Position numbers and translations under genes: made by a program. A DNA stretch of 64,000 nt, taken from positions 1 to 64,000 of the forward strand of contig NZ_JABMCE010000076.1 of assembly GCF_013359865.1 (NCBI RefSeq), written 5' to 3'. Below the pieces are notes generated by a model. That model did not search any database. It was not told where the DNA came from and worked only from the letters and a program-made list of their open reading frames with translations. Shown here one piece after another: positions 29,775-38,982 of the stretch; the stretch's first letter is position 1; each line of letters opens with the position of its first letter. Origin of the DNA: Curtobacterium pusillum. Lineage in GTDB: Bacteria; Actinomycetota; Actinomycetes; Actinomycetales; Microbacteriaceae.

Positions 29775-30614
29775 ATGAGCGTCGAGATCCTCCGGTACAC
29801 CGCGTTCGCCTCCGAGCCGGGCGGTGGCAACCCCGCCGGCATCGTGCTGGATGCGGCGGCCCTGTCCGACGACGAGATGCTCGCGATCGCGCGCGAGGTC
29901 GCCTACCCCGAGACCGCCTTCGTCGTCGGCGAGACCCCGACCGGCCCGCGGCTGCGGTACTTCTCGCCGGCGGCCGAGGTGCCGTTCTGCGGCCACGCCA
30001 CGGTCGCGACGGCGGTGGTGCTGGCAGAGCGGCACGGCCTCGGGCAGCGGGTCTTCACGACACCCGCGGGAGCGATCGCCCTTGACGCGACGAGGGCACC
30101 GGACGGCAGTGTGCGGGTGGCGATGACGAGTGTCGAACCGGCCTCCCGACCGATCGACCCGCAACGCTGCGACCGGCTGTTCACGCTGCTCGGGCTGACG
30201 CCGGACGACGTCGCCGAGGGGTTCCCGGTCCGGGAGTCCTTCGCCGGCAACTGGCACCCGGTCCTCGTGCTGCGTGACGAGGACCTGTTCCACCAGTTCC
30301 GGTTCGCCCCGTCGCCGCTCGCGGACCTCATGCGCGAGGCCGGCTGGTCGGGGACGGTCACGGTGCTGCACCGGACGGCGCCACTGGAGTACGAGGCGCG
30401 CAACCTGTTCCCGGTCGGCCGCATCACCGAGGACCCGGCGACTGGTTCGGCCGCGGCGGCCACCGGCGCGTACCTGCGCGAGGTCGGGGCCGCCGCGGCG
30501 GGTGACCGCGTGGTGATCCGGCAGGGCCGCCACGTCGGCCGTCCGAGCGTGCTGCTCGTCGACGTGCCGGCCACGGGCGGCATCACGGTCACGGGCGGTG
30601 CGACCCCGATCTGA
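29775..30614 (+). CDS. PhzF family isomerase/epimerase
   Basis: Diaminopimelate-epimerase-like fold. Family features: RYTAFASEPGGGNPAGIVLD at the N-terminus, PETAFVVGETPTGPRLRYFSP with the catalytic Glu of PhzF proteins, FCGHATVATAVVLAE, and the second-lobe TEDPATGSAAAATGAYL. Length 279 fits. No phenazine genes are nearby, so the function is a general PhzF-type isomerase rather than phenazine synthesis. Monocistronic behind a leaderless promoter. Confidence 0.88.
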   Translation: MSVEILRYTAFASEPGGGNPAGIVLDAAALSDDEMLAIAREVAYPETAFVVGETPTGPRLRYFSPAAEVPFCGHATVATAVVLAERHGLGQRVFTTPAGAIALDATRAPDGSVRVAMTSVEPASRPIDPQRCDRLFTLLGLTPDDVAEGFPVRESFAGNWHPVLVLRDEDLFHQFRFAPSPLADLMREAGWSGTVTVLHRTAPLEYEARNLFPVGRITEDPATGSAAAATGAYLREVGAAAAGDRVVIRQGRHVGRPSVLLVDVPATGGITVTGGATPI

Positions 30615-30635
30615 GCGGCTCGACGCGCGGGACCC

Positions 30636-30664
30636 TTGACAGCAATAAGTCAATACGGTGGACT
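30636..30664 (+). promoter_or_regulatory. Promoter and dyads upstream of the sugar ABC operon
   Basis: A consensus-like -35 TTGACA (30636-30641) is followed after 17 bases by TGGACT. The AT-richer stretch between holds overlapping dyads: TTGAC-N8-GTCAA (30636-30653) and AGTC-N9-GACT (30648-30664), suitable for a repressor covering the promoter. The operator type (LacI, GntR or ROK) cannot be decided. Confidence 0.55.
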
Positions 30665-30719
30665 AAGTGTGCGCGCGGGCGACGGAGCCCGCGGACCTCA
30701 CCCGTGCAAAGGAGCACCG

Positions 30720-32075
30720 ATGAAACGCACCCGCATCATCGCCGGACTCGCAGCCGTGGCCGTCGCCGCGGTCGGCCTGGCAGGCTGCTCGAGCTCGGGG
30801 TCCGCCTCGAGCGACACGATCAAGATCGCGTACCAGAAGTTCGGCGCCTTCCAGCAGCTCGACGCCCAGATGAAGGTCGTCAAGAAGGAGTACGAGAAGG
30901 ACAACCCGGGCAAGAAGGTCGAACTCGTGCCGATCCAGGCGCAGGAGAACGACTACTACACGAAGCTCGCGCTCATGAACAAGGCCCCGGCCACGGCACC
31001 GGACGTCATGTACGAGGACACCTTCCTCATCAAGGCGGACGCCCAGGCCGGGTACCTCCTCCCGCTCGACAAGTACACGGCGAAGTGGAAGGACTGGAGC
31101 GAGTTCTACGACAACGCCAAGCAGGCCGGTGAGGGCGTCGACGGCAAGACGTACGGCATCCCGATGGGCACCGACACCCGTGCCCTCTGGTACAACAAGG
31201 ACATCTTCAAGGAGGTCGGGCTGCCGGTCCCGTGGAAGCCGAAGACGTGGGACGACGTGCTGGCGGCCGCGAAGACCATCAAGGAGAAGAAGCCGGACGT
31301 CATCCCGTTCAACGTGTACTCGGGGAAGCCCCAGGGCGAGGCGTCGACGATGCAGGGCTTCGAGATGCTCCTGTACGGCGCGGACGGCTCCGGCAACACG
31401 CTCTACAAGAACAAGAAGTGGGTCACCGGCTCGAAGCAGTTCGAGGACTCGCTGCAGTTCATCAAGGACGTCTACCAGGGTGGCCTCGGCCCGACACCGC
31501 AGCAGGCCCTCGACACGAACGTCGGCACCACGATCGCGCAGACGTGGCTGCCCAAGGGCCAGCTCGCGATCGACCTCGACGGGTCGTGGCAGTCCGGCAC
31601 GTGGCTGAAGTCCGGCACCGCTCCGTGGGCGGACTGGAACAAGGTGATGGGTCAGGCGCCGATGCCGACGCAGAACGGCCAGGACCCGGGCTACAACTCG
31701 ATGTCCGGCGGCTGGACCCTCGCGGTGGGCAAGAACTCCAAGGACCCGCAGGCCGCCTTCGATTTCATCTCGACCTTCCTCAACAAGGAGGGCTCGCTGA
31801 AGTACGACATCGAGAACAGCCAGATCGCGGTCCGCAAGGACGTCGCCGAGGACCCGTCGTACGACGCCTCCAACCCGACGTTCAAGTTCTTCTCCGGACT
31901 CGTGGAGCACACGAACTTCCGACCGGCGACGAGTGACTACTCCCAGGTCTCCAACGCCATCCAGGTCGCCATGGAGTCCGTGATGACGGGGCAGCAGACG
32001 CCGAAGCAAGCCGCGGCGGCCTACGACAAGAGCGTCATCGGCGTGGTCGGCAAGGACCACACCACGTCCGGCTGA
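30720..32075 (+). CDS. Sugar ABC importer substrate-binding lipoprotein
   Basis: Extracellular solute-binding protein of the MalE/family 1 type. Lipoprotein signal with lipobox LAGC, acylated Cys at 23. The mature protein (about 430 residues) has typical blocks: a PDVMYEDTFLIK hinge region, ALWYNKDIFKEVGLPVPWKPKTWDD and GGWTLAVGKNSKDPQAAFDF. AAAGGAG seven bases before the ATG is a strong ribosome site. It heads an operon with two permeases and a GH38 alpha-mannosidase but no dedicated ATPase, so a shared MsiK-like ATPase elsewhere is expected. Ligand is probably a mannose-containing oligosaccharide, inferred from the hydrolase. Confidence 0.92.
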   Translation: MKRTRIIAGLAAVAVAAVGLAGCSSSGSASSDTIKIAYQKFGAFQQLDAQMKVVKKEYEKDNPGKKVELVPIQAQENDYYTKLALMNKAPATAPDVMYEDTFLIKADAQAGYLLPLDKYTAKWKDWSEFYDNAKQAGEGVDGKTYGIPMGTDTRALWYNKDIFKEVGLPVPWKPKTWDDVLAAAKTIKEKKPDVIPFNVYSGKPQGEASTMQGFEMLLYGADGSGNTLYKNKKWVTGSKQFEDSLQFIKDVYQGGLGPTPQQALDTNVGTTIAQTWLPKGQLAIDLDGSWQSGTWLKSGTAPWADWNKVMGQAPMPTQNGQDPGYNSMSGGWTLAVGKNSKDPQAAFDFISTFLNKEGSLKYDIENSQIAVRKDVAEDPSYDASNPTFKFFSGLVEHTNFRPATSDYSQVSNAIQVAMESVMTGQQTPKQAAAAYDKSVIGVVGKDHTTSG

Positions 32076-32094
32076 CGGAACGGGACGACCTGAC

Positions 32095-32137
32095 GGACTG
32101 GAGGCGCGGCTCGCGTCGTGCGCCGCGCCTCCAGTCC
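32095..32137. repeat. Dispersed palindromic element, full copy inside the ABC operon
   Basis: Arms GGACTGGAGGCGCGGC / GCCGCGCCTCCAGTCC, perfect over 16 bases with an 11-base loop. It lies between the binding-protein gene and the first permease gene, where a hairpin could lower readthrough or stabilise the upstream mRNA so that binding protein exceeds permease. Confidence 0.9.
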
Positions 32138-32186
32138 GGACCCCACCCACCTTCGGAACCCCCTCCGCACCCGGAAGGCAACCACT

Positions 32187-33137
32187 GTGTCCACCACCCC
32201 CCTCGCGCCGACGCTGTCGGCGCCCGGCGCGCCGAAGCGCACCGATCCACCGGCGCCGCGCAAGCGGCGGCCACTGCGGAACGTCGGACGAGCGGTCCCG
32301 CTCCTCCCCGCAGTGGTGCTCCTCGTCATCTTCCTGCTCGGCCCCGTCATCTCGTCGTTCTACGGGTCGTTCACCAACTCGGCGCTGACGGGCGTCGGAG
32401 CCGCGGACCAGCAGTTCGTCGGCCTGAAGAACTACGTCGAGCTGTTCCAGGACCCGGACTTCCCGAAGTCCGTCATCCTGACGATCGTCTTCCTCCTCGC
32501 CTCCGCCGTCGTCGGGCAGAACGTGCTCGGCCTCGGGCTGGCGCTCCTCATGCGGAGCGCCCACCGTGCGGTCCGGGCGATCGTCGGCACCTTCGTCGTG
32601 GCCGCGTGGGTCCTGCCCGAGATCGTGGCGTCGTTCGCGGCGTACGCGTTCTTCAACGACAAGGGGACGCTCAACGAGTTCCTCAGCGGCATCGGGATCA
32701 GCGGCCCGAACTGGCTCTACACGTACCCGATGCTCGCCGTGATCCTCGCGAACATCTGGCGCGGCACGGCGTTCTCGATGCTCGTGTACTCCGCGGCCGT
32801 GCAGGAGGTCCCGGAGGAGATCACCGAGTCCGCCGAGGTCGACGGGGCCACCGGCTGGCAGCGGCTCGTGTTCATCACGCTGCCCGTCATCCGCCGGTCG
32901 ATCTCCACGAACCTCATGCTCACCACGCTGCAGACGCTGTCGGTGTTCACGCTCATCTACGTGATGACGGCCGGCGGTCCGGGCACGAACTCGTCCACGC
33001 TGCCGATCCTGGCGTACCAGGAGGCGTTCAAGTTCTCGCAGCTCGGCTTCGGGACGGCGATCGCCACGATCCTGCTCGTGGTCGGCGCGGTGTTCTCGAT
33101 CATCTACATCAGGGCCCTGAAGCCGGAGGTGGACTGA
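32187..33137 (+). CDS. Sugar ABC importer permease, MalF-like
   Basis: Membrane subunit with six TM segments (first about 42-64, LLPAVVLLVIFLLGPVISSFY). The EAA loop contacting the ATPase is EITESAEVDGATGWQRLVFITLPVI. GGAAGG precedes the GTG start; a Pro/Arg-rich 35-residue N-terminus is cytoplasmic. One-base overlap with the next permease (TGATG). Confidence 0.93.
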   Translation: MSTTPLAPTLSAPGAPKRTDPPAPRKRRPLRNVGRAVPLLPAVVLLVIFLLGPVISSFYGSFTNSALTGVGAADQQFVGLKNYVELFQDPDFPKSVILTIVFLLASAVVGQNVLGLGLALLMRSAHRAVRAIVGTFVVAAWVLPEIVASFAAYAFFNDKGTLNEFLSGIGISGPNWLYTYPMLAVILANIWRGTAFSMLVYSAAVQEVPEEITESAEVDGATGWQRLVFITLPVIRRSISTNLMLTTLQTLSVFTLIYVMTAGGPGTNSSTLPILAYQEAFKFSQLGFGTAIATILLVVGAVFSIIYIRALKPEVD

Positions 33138-34036
33138 TGGCACTGACCGCCGCTCGTCCCGAGACGACCACGACCCGTTCGGTCACCGCACCCGGTGCCC
33201 TGCACATGACCTCCCCCCGCGGGCGGACCATGCGGTGGGTGTCGAACATCGTGCTGCTCGTCATCGCGCTGTGCTTCGCGGTGCCGCTGCTGTGGCTCGT
33301 GCTCGCGTCCGTCGACCCCGACGCGTCGCTGTCGGTGAAGCTGCCGTCGCACTTCACGCTCGACAACTTCACGAAGGTCCTCACGCCGGAACTGTCGTTC
33401 ATCCCGCTCGCGAACAGCCTGCTCATCTCCGGTGGGTGCGCCCTCGTGACCGTCGTCGTCGCGATCCTCGCCGCCTACCCGCTGTCCCGCTACAAGATGC
33501 GCGTCAACAAGCCGTTCCTGTACGGGATCCTGTTCGGCACAGGTCTGCCGATCACCGCGATGATGGTGCCGGTCTACGCCCTGTTCGTGTCGCTCAACCT
33601 CATCGACAACGTGTGGGGCTGCATCTTCTTCCTCGCCGCGACCTCGCTGCCCATGGCGATCTGGATGGCGAAGAACTTCATGGACTCGGTGCCGATCTCG
33701 CTCGAGGAAGCGGCGTGGACCGACGGCGCCTCGATGATGACCACGCTCATGCGCATCGTCGTGCCGCTCATGCGCCCGGGCATCGCCGTGGTGTTCATCT
33801 TCGTGTTCATCCAGGCGTGGGGGAACTTCTTCGTCCCCTTCGTCCTGCTGCTCTCGCCCGACAAGGTGCCCGCCGCCGTGAGCATCTTCAACTTCTTCGG
33901 GCAGTACGGGGCGGTCGCGTACGGGCAGCTCGCGGCCTTCTCGATCATCTACTCCGTGCCCGTCATCGCCCTCTACGTGCTCGTGTCCCGAGGTCTCGGC
34001 GGCGGCAACGCCCTCGCCGGCGGCATCAAGGGCTGA
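33137..34036 (+). CDS. Sugar ABC importer permease, MalG-like
   Basis: Second membrane subunit, six TM segments (first about 35-57, VLLVIALCFAVPLLWLV). EAA motif SLEEAAWTDGASMMTTLMRIVVPLM. Translationally coupled to the MalF-like permease; 45 bases before the alpha-mannosidase. Confidence 0.93.
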   Translation: MALTAARPETTTTRSVTAPGALHMTSPRGRTMRWVSNIVLLVIALCFAVPLLWLVLASVDPDASLSVKLPSHFTLDNFTKVLTPELSFIPLANSLLISGGCALVTVVVAILAAYPLSRYKMRVNKPFLYGILFGTGLPITAMMVPVYALFVSLNLIDNVWGCIFFLAATSLPMAIWMAKNFMDSVPISLEEAAWTDGASMMTTLMRIVVPLMRPGIAVVFIFVFIQAWGNFFVPFVLLLSPDKVPAAVSIFNFFGQYGAVAYGQLAAFSIIYSVPVIALYVLVSRGLGGGNALAGGIKG

Positions 34037-34081
34037 CGCCCGCCCCGTACGTCGATCCGTCCTCCGAAAGGAATCCACTCC

Positions 34082-37000
34082 ATGCACCACGACGAACCGC
34101 TCGTCGAAGCCCGGATCGCCCGCCTCGTGCGGGACCGCATCGACCCGGCCGTCCACCGCAGGTCCGCGCCGGTGGAGATCGCGGCGTGGACCGTGCCCGA
34201 CGAACCCGTGCCGTTCGACGTCGCGGTGCGCGCCGAGTACGAGCCGTTCACGGTCGGCAGCTCGTGGGGCGGCCGGCCCTGGGGCACCACGTGGTTCCGG
34301 ATCCGCGGCACCGTCCCGGACGACTTCGGGACGGCCCCGGGCACGACCGCGGAACTCCTGGTGGACCTCGGCTTCACGAAGCGGCAACCCGGGTTCCAGG
34401 CCGAGGGGCTCGTGTGGCGCCCGGACGGCTCCACCGTCAAGGGCATCGAGCCGAAGAACGACACCGTGCCGATCGAGGCCGGCCCCGGCGAGACGTTCGA
34501 GCTCTACGTCGAGGCCGCCGCGAACCCCGACATCGGCGGCGACTCCTTCCAGGGCGCCACCCCGCTCGGGTCGCGATCGACCGCGGGCACGAAGCCGATC
34601 TACCGACTCAAGGCGCTCGAGGTCGTCGAACGCGACGACACCGTGTGGGAACTCCAGCAGGACTTCTGGGTCCTCCGCGGCCTGATGGCGGAGCTGCCCA
34701 CCGACGGTACCCGTGGCGCGGACGTCCTCCGCGTGCTCGAACGGGCCGCGGACGCCCTCGACCCCGACGACGTCGCCGGCACCGCGGCCGACGCCCGCGC
34801 GGTCCTCGCACCCGTGCTCGCCGTCCCCGCGAGCGCCGCCGCGCACCGGGCGATCGCCGTCGGCCACGCACACATCGACTCCGCCTGGCTCTGGCCGGTC
34901 CGTGAGACGATCCGCAAGTGCGCCCGCACGTTCTCGAACGTGCTCGACCTGATGGACCGCGACCCGGACTTCACCTTCGCCTGCTCGTCAGCACAGCAGT
35001 ACGCGTGGATCCGCGACGGCTACCCGTCGATCTGGGCCCGCATCAAGGAGCGGGTCGCCGAGGGACGGTGGATCCCGGTCGGCGGCATGTGGGTCGAGTC
35101 CGACACGAACCTGCCCGGCGGTGAGGCACTCGCCCGGCAGTTCGTCGCCGGCAAGCGCCTGTTCCTCGAGGAGTTCGGCATCGACACCCCCGAGGCCTGG
35201 CTCCCCGACTCGTTCGGCTACTCGGGCGCTCTGCCGCAGATCGTCCGCGCCGCGGGCTCGAAGTGGTTCGTCACGCAGAAGCCCTCGTGGAACGAGACGA
35301 ACGTCATCCCGCACACGTCCTTCCACTGGGAGGGCATCGACGGCTCACGGGTCCTCACCCACCTGCCCCCGGCGGACACGTACAACTCGGACGTGTCGCC
35401 CGCCGACCTGCACCGCGGCGAACGGCAGAACAAGGAGCGCGGCGTCGCGAACACCTCGATGCTGCTGTACGGCTTCGGCGACGGCGGTGGTGGCCCCACC
35501 CGTGAGATGGTCGCCGCCGCCCGACGGCAGCACGACCTCGACGGGTCGCCCCGCGTCGACCTCGGCACCCCGGCCCAGGTGTTCGAGGAGCTCGAGCAGG
35601 CACTCCCGACGCCGGCCGTGTGGTCGGGGGAGATGTACCTCGAGTTCCACCGCGGCACCTACACGTCACAGATCCGCACGAAGCAGGGCAACCGGCGCTC
35701 CGAGCACCTGCTGCGCGAGGCCGAGCTCTGGGCGACGACCGCCGCCGTCCGGCTCGGACTCGACTACCCGTACGAGGAGCTCGAGGAGGCCTGGCACACC
35801 GTCCTCCTGCAGCAGTTCCACGACATCCTGCCCGGGTCGTCGATCGCCTGGGTCTACGAGAACGCCGAAGCGAACTACGCCCGCGTCGCCGAGGTCCTCG
35901 AGGGGCTCATCGGGAACGCGACCGCCGCGCTCGCGAACGGTGGCGCCGCGGCGCTCGCCGGTGTGGGCGCCTCGTCGACCGCGCTCGCCGGCGGTGCCGG
36001 CCCGGGGAGCGGCGACGGCGGAGCACTCCTCGACGCGCCGTCGTCCGGTGCCGAGGGTGGCAGCGCGTCCGTCGGGACCGTCGTGCGCTTCAACGCCTCG
36101 CCCGTGGCGGCGGGGGGCGCAACCGCCCTGGGTGGTTCGCTCGGTGACGAGGCGCGACCCGTGCCTCCCGTCCGGAACGGCGACCGCTTCGTGTTCGACA
36201 CCGGCGTCGTCACCGCGACCGTCGACGCGGCCGGCCACGTCGTGTCGCTCGTCGACCACGCCACCGGACGGGACGCCGTCGCGCCCGGCTCCGCCGCCGG
36301 GGAGTACACGGTGTTCCGGGACACCCCGAACCAGTGGGAGGCGTGGGACATCGACCGGGCGTACCAGCGCAGCGGGACGGTGCTGTCGGCGTCCTCGGTG
36401 GACATCGCCGATTCCTCGCTCGTGGTGTCGAGGTCGTTCGGTTCCTCGACGATCACGACCCGGTACTCCGCAGTCGCCGGGCAGCCGGAACTCACGATCG
36501 AGACCGAGGTCGACTGGCACGAGCACCAGAAGCTGCTCAAGCTGGCGTTCCCGCTCGACGTCCGTGCGGGCTCCGCCTCGAGCGAGATCCAGTTCGGGCA
36601 CATCGACCGGCCGACGCACCAGAACACCTCGTGGGACATGGCCCGCTTCGAGACGTCGGCGCACCGCTGGGTCCACGTGGCCGAGCCGGGATTCGGCGTC
36701 GCCGTGGCGAACGACTCCACGTACGGGCACGACATCACCCGTTCGACCCGGGCGGACGGCGGGACCACCACGCTCGTCCGCGAGTCGCTGCTGCGCGGGC
36801 CGACGTTCCCGGACCCGGACGCCGACCAGGGCCACCACGTGTTCGGCACCGTGCTCCGTGTCGGCGAGTCGGTGCTGGACGCCGCCGACTCCGGGTACCG
36901 GCTCAACCTGCCCGTGCGGGCTGTGCCGGGTTCGACGACCGTCGAGCCGATCGTGACCGTGTCGTCGCCGCAGGTGTTCGTCGAGGCCGTCAAGCTCGCC

Positions 37001-37213
37001 GAGGACCGCTCCGGCGACGTCGTCGTGCGGCTCTACGAGGCGTCCGGCGGCCGCGCGGCGGACGTCGGCGTCGACTTCGGGTTCGACGTCGCATCGGTGG
37101 CGGCGGTGGACCTGCTGGAACGCCCGTCGGGGGACTCGTGGGACGCGGGGGAGCCGGTCGTGCTCACGCTCCGGCCCTTCGAGATCGTGACCCTGCGGGT
37201 ACGCCGGGCCTGA
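34082..37213 (+). CDS. GH38 alpha-mannosidase with low-complexity insert
   Basis: Cytosolic family 38 enzyme releasing alpha-linked mannose, last gene of the ABC importer operon. The N-terminal domain leads to the zinc-dependent catalytic barrel: GHAHIDSAWLWP at about 260-271 (zinc His/Asp), and AWLPDSFGYSGALPQ at about 370-384 with the nucleophile Asp near 375; then helical bundle (EELEEAWHTVLLQQFHDILPGSS) and C-terminal beta domains. Between about 616 and 673 lies an Ala/Gly/Ser-rich insertion, and shortly after, codons 690-698 coincide with a degenerate palindrome (36149-36175). AAAGGAA before the ATG is the ribosome site. Length 1043 is close to bacterial family members. Confidence 0.93.
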   Translation: MHHDEPLVEARIARLVRDRIDPAVHRRSAPVEIAAWTVPDEPVPFDVAVRAEYEPFTVGSSWGGRPWGTTWFRIRGTVPDDFGTAPGTTAELLVDLGFTKRQPGFQAEGLVWRPDGSTVKGIEPKNDTVPIEAGPGETFELYVEAAANPDIGGDSFQGATPLGSRSTAGTKPIYRLKALEVVERDDTVWELQQDFWVLRGLMAELPTDGTRGADVLRVLERAADALDPDDVAGTAADARAVLAPVLAVPASAAAHRAIAVGHAHIDSAWLWPVRETIRKCARTFSNVLDLMDRDPDFTFACSSAQQYAWIRDGYPSIWARIKERVAEGRWIPVGGMWVESDTNLPGGEALARQFVAGKRLFLEEFGIDTPEAWLPDSFGYSGALPQIVRAAGSKWFVTQKPSWNETNVIPHTSFHWEGIDGSRVLTHLPPADTYNSDVSPADLHRGERQNKERGVANTSMLLYGFGDGGGGPTREMVAAARRQHDLDGSPRVDLGTPAQVFEELEQALPTPAVWSGEMYLEFHRGTYTSQIRTKQGNRRSEHLLREAELWATTAAVRLGLDYPYEELEEAWHTVLLQQFHDILPGSSIAWVYENAEANYARVAEVLEGLIGNATAALANGGAAALAGVGASSTALAGGAGPGSGDGGALLDAPSSGAEGGSASVGTVVRFNASPVAAGGATALGGSLGDEARPVPPVRNGDRFVFDTGVVTATVDAAGHVVSLVDHATGRDAVAPGSAAGEYTVFRDTPNQWEAWDIDRAYQRSGTVLSASSVDIADSSLVVSRSFGSSTITTRYSAVAGQPELTIETEVDWHEHQKLLKLAFPLDVRAGSASSEIQFGHIDRPTHQNTSWDMARFETSAHRWVHVAEPGFGVAVANDSTYGHDITRSTRADGGTTTLVRESLLRGPTFPDPDADQGHHVFGTVLRVGESVLDAADSGYRLNLPVRAVPGSTTVEPIVTVSSPQVFVEAVKLAEDRSGDVVVRLYEASGGRAADVGVDFGFDVASVAAVDLLERPSGDSWDAGEPVVLTLRPFEIVTLRVRRA
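36149..36175. repeat. Degenerate palindromic element within the GH38 gene
   Basis: GAGGCGCG and GTGCCTCCCGTCCGG flank a three-base centre, coding for the linker near residues 690-698 of the mannosidase. Confidence 0.45.
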
Positions 37214-37238
37214 GGCAGCGGGTCCGGCCGGGAGACCG

Positions 37239-37278
37239 CGGCGCCGGACGGGACACGGGTGCGTTCCGTCCGGCGCCG
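37239..37278 (+). terminator. Probable terminator of the mannoside operon
   Basis: Perfect 13-bp arms CGGCGCCGGACGG / CCGTCCGGCGCCG with a 14-base loop, 26 bases after the GH38 stop. Not a copy of the dispersed element. Confidence 0.75.
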
Positions 37279-37364
37279 TGCTGCTGCTGCGGGCTCGGGG
37301 GCTGCCGCGTCCTGTGCGCCCGCCGTCGAGCGCCATCCTGGTCAGCGCCTGAGGCGCCGCGGCC

Positions 37365-37370
37365 TAACGT
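37365..37370 (+). promoter_or_regulatory. Leaderless -10 box (TAACGT) for the phosphatase gene
   Basis: TAACGT, six bases, then the ATG at 37377. Confidence 0.55.
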
Positions 37371-37376
37371 GGTGGC

Positions 37377-38126
37377 ATGGCAGTCACCGACATCTGGCTC
37401 GTCCGACACGGGGAGTCCACCGCCAACGTCGCCGCAGCGCGTGCCGAGGCCGCCGGCGCCGACGTCATCGAGGTCGACCACCGCGACGCCGACGTCCCGC
37501 TGAGCGCGCTCGGCGAGGAACAGTCCCGCGCGCTCGGTGCCGAACTCGCCGAGCGCGGGGTCGACGACGTCCCGGTCGCGCTCTGGGTGTCGCCGTACCT
37601 GCGCGCGCAGCAGACCATCGGCATCGCGCTCGCCGCGGGTGGACTCGCGGAACCACCGAAGCGGGTGGACGAACGGCTCCGTGACCGGGAGCTCGGCGTG
37701 CTCGACCTGCTGACACGCGCCGGCGTGCGGAACCGCTACCCCGATGAGGAACGCCGCCGGCAGTGGCTCGGCAAGTACTACCACCGGCCGGCCGGCGGGG
37801 AGTCCTGGGTGGACGTGAAGCTCCGGTTGCGGTCACTGCTCGTCGACCTCGACCGGCTCGAGGGCCCGGAACGCCTGCTGATCGCCGCGCACGACGCCGT
37901 CGTCATGCTGACCGTCGCGGTGTGCCTCGACCTCGACGAACCCGCCCTCATGGACTTCGCCGCGACGCACACGGTGGCCAACGCCTCGTTGACGCGACTC
38001 CGGCGCGACCGCCCGGGAGCGCCGTGGACCCTCGAGGAGTTCTCCGCCGTCCAGCACCTCGCCGAGGACCCGGATGCCGAGGTCACCGAGCACAGCGGCC
38101 GGAAGGACGACGTCCGTGCCGGCTGA
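37377..38126 (+). CDS. Histidine phosphatase (phosphoglycerate mutase-like) protein
   Basis: Branch of the histidine phosphatase superfamily. The N-terminal LVRHGESTAN supplies the phospho-accepting His and Arg; WVSPYLRAQQT the second Arg; a downstream Glu region (ERLRDRELGVLD) and LLIAAHDAVVM the second catalytic His. About 249 residues. Substrate unknown (phosphosugar, phosphohistidine protein or small phosphoester). The last 11 bases overlap the nnrD start, so the two may be co-translated; the link to metabolite repair is inference. Confidence 0.87.
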   Translation: MAVTDIWLVRHGESTANVAAARAEAAGADVIEVDHRDADVPLSALGEEQSRALGAELAERGVDDVPVALWVSPYLRAQQTIGIALAAGGLAEPPKRVDERLRDRELGVLDLLTRAGVRNRYPDEERRRQWLGKYYHRPAGGESWVDVKLRLRSLLVDLDRLEGPERLLIAAHDAVVMLTVAVCLDLDEPALMDFAATHTVANASLTRLRRDRPGAPWTLEEFSAVQHLAEDPDAEVTEHSGRKDDVRAG

Positions 38127-38982
38127 ACCGATCCCCGTCACCCCGAACCTGCTGCGCGAGTGGGCGCTGCCGGAGGTGGGCGGCAGCAAGTACGGTCGCG
38201 GCCAGGTGCTCGTCATCGGCGGCGCCGCCCGGACGCCCGGGGCCACGATGCTCTCGGCGCTCGCCGCACTCCGGGTCGGAGCGGGACGCCTCACCCTGGC
38301 GGTCGCGCGGAGCGTCGCGCACGAAGTCGCGGTCGCCGTCCCGGAGTCCGGCGTCGAACCCCTCGACGAGGACGCCGACGGTCACGTCGCCCTCGGGGCG
38401 ATCGAGGGGATCGTCGACGACCTCGCCAGAGCCGACGCCGTGCTGCTCGGACCGGGTCTCGACGAACCGGACGGCACCCGCGACCTCGTTGCCAGGATCG
38501 CGGGTGCCGTCGGACCGGACACGCTCGTCGTGCTCGACGCCTTCGCGCTCGGGGTCGTCGCCGACGTGCGAGCCGAACTGCGGCCCCTGCGCGGACGGCT
38601 CGTGATGACGCCGAACAGTGGCGAGGCGGAGCGGTTGCTCGGCCGCCCGCTCGACGATGACGTGGCCGACGCGCTGGCGATCGCCGAACGGTTCGGCGCC
38701 GTGGTCGCCCTCGGGGACACGATCGCGACCTCGGACGGCCGCGCGTGGGCCAAGGGCACGGGGACCGGCGGGCTCGGCACGAGCGGCAGCGGCGACGTGC
38801 TCTCCGGCGCGATCGTCGGGCTGCTCGCGCGCGGGGCCGAGCCGGCCCAGGCAGCGGCGTGGGCGTCGTACGTGCACGCGGCCGCGGGGGACCGGCTGGC
38901 GGTGCAGGTCGGCCCGCTCGGCTACCTGGCGAGTGAGCTCGTGACGGAGATCCCACGAGTGCTGGTCGAACTCGGCGCCTGA
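38116..38982 (+). CDS. nnrD: ADP/ATP-dependent NAD(P)H-hydrate dehydratase
   Basis: Repairs hydrated NAD(P)H (NADHX/NADPHX). YjeF C-terminal (CARKD) ribokinase-like fold: GGSKYGRGQVLVIGG, ALRVGAGRLTLA, DAVLLGPGLDEPDG, MTPNSGEAERLLG and the catalytic GTGGLGTSGSGDVLSGAIVG. The epimerase (YjeF N-terminal) domain is not fused here, so an NnrE partner must be elsewhere. GGAAGGA precedes the GTG start, which lies inside the end of the phosphatase gene. The 3' end overlaps the convergent oxidase gene by 61 bases. Confidence 0.92.
   Translation: MPAEPIPVTPNLLREWALPEVGGSKYGRGQVLVIGGAARTPGATMLSALAALRVGAGRLTLAVARSVAHEVAVAVPESGVEPLDEDADGHVALGAIEGIVDDLARADAVLLGPGLDEPDGTRDLVARIAGAVGPDTLVVLDAFALGVVADVRAELRPLRGRLVMTPNSGEAERLLGRPLDDDVADALAIAERFGAVVALGDTIATSDGRAWAKGTGTGGLGTSGSGDVLSGAIVGLLARGAEPAQAAAWASYVHAAAGDRLAVQVGPLGYLASELVTEIPRVLVELGA

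Noticed and set aside
29775-30614. Phenazine biosynthesis cluster
   Set aside because: Only a PhzF-fold protein is present, with none of the other phz genes.
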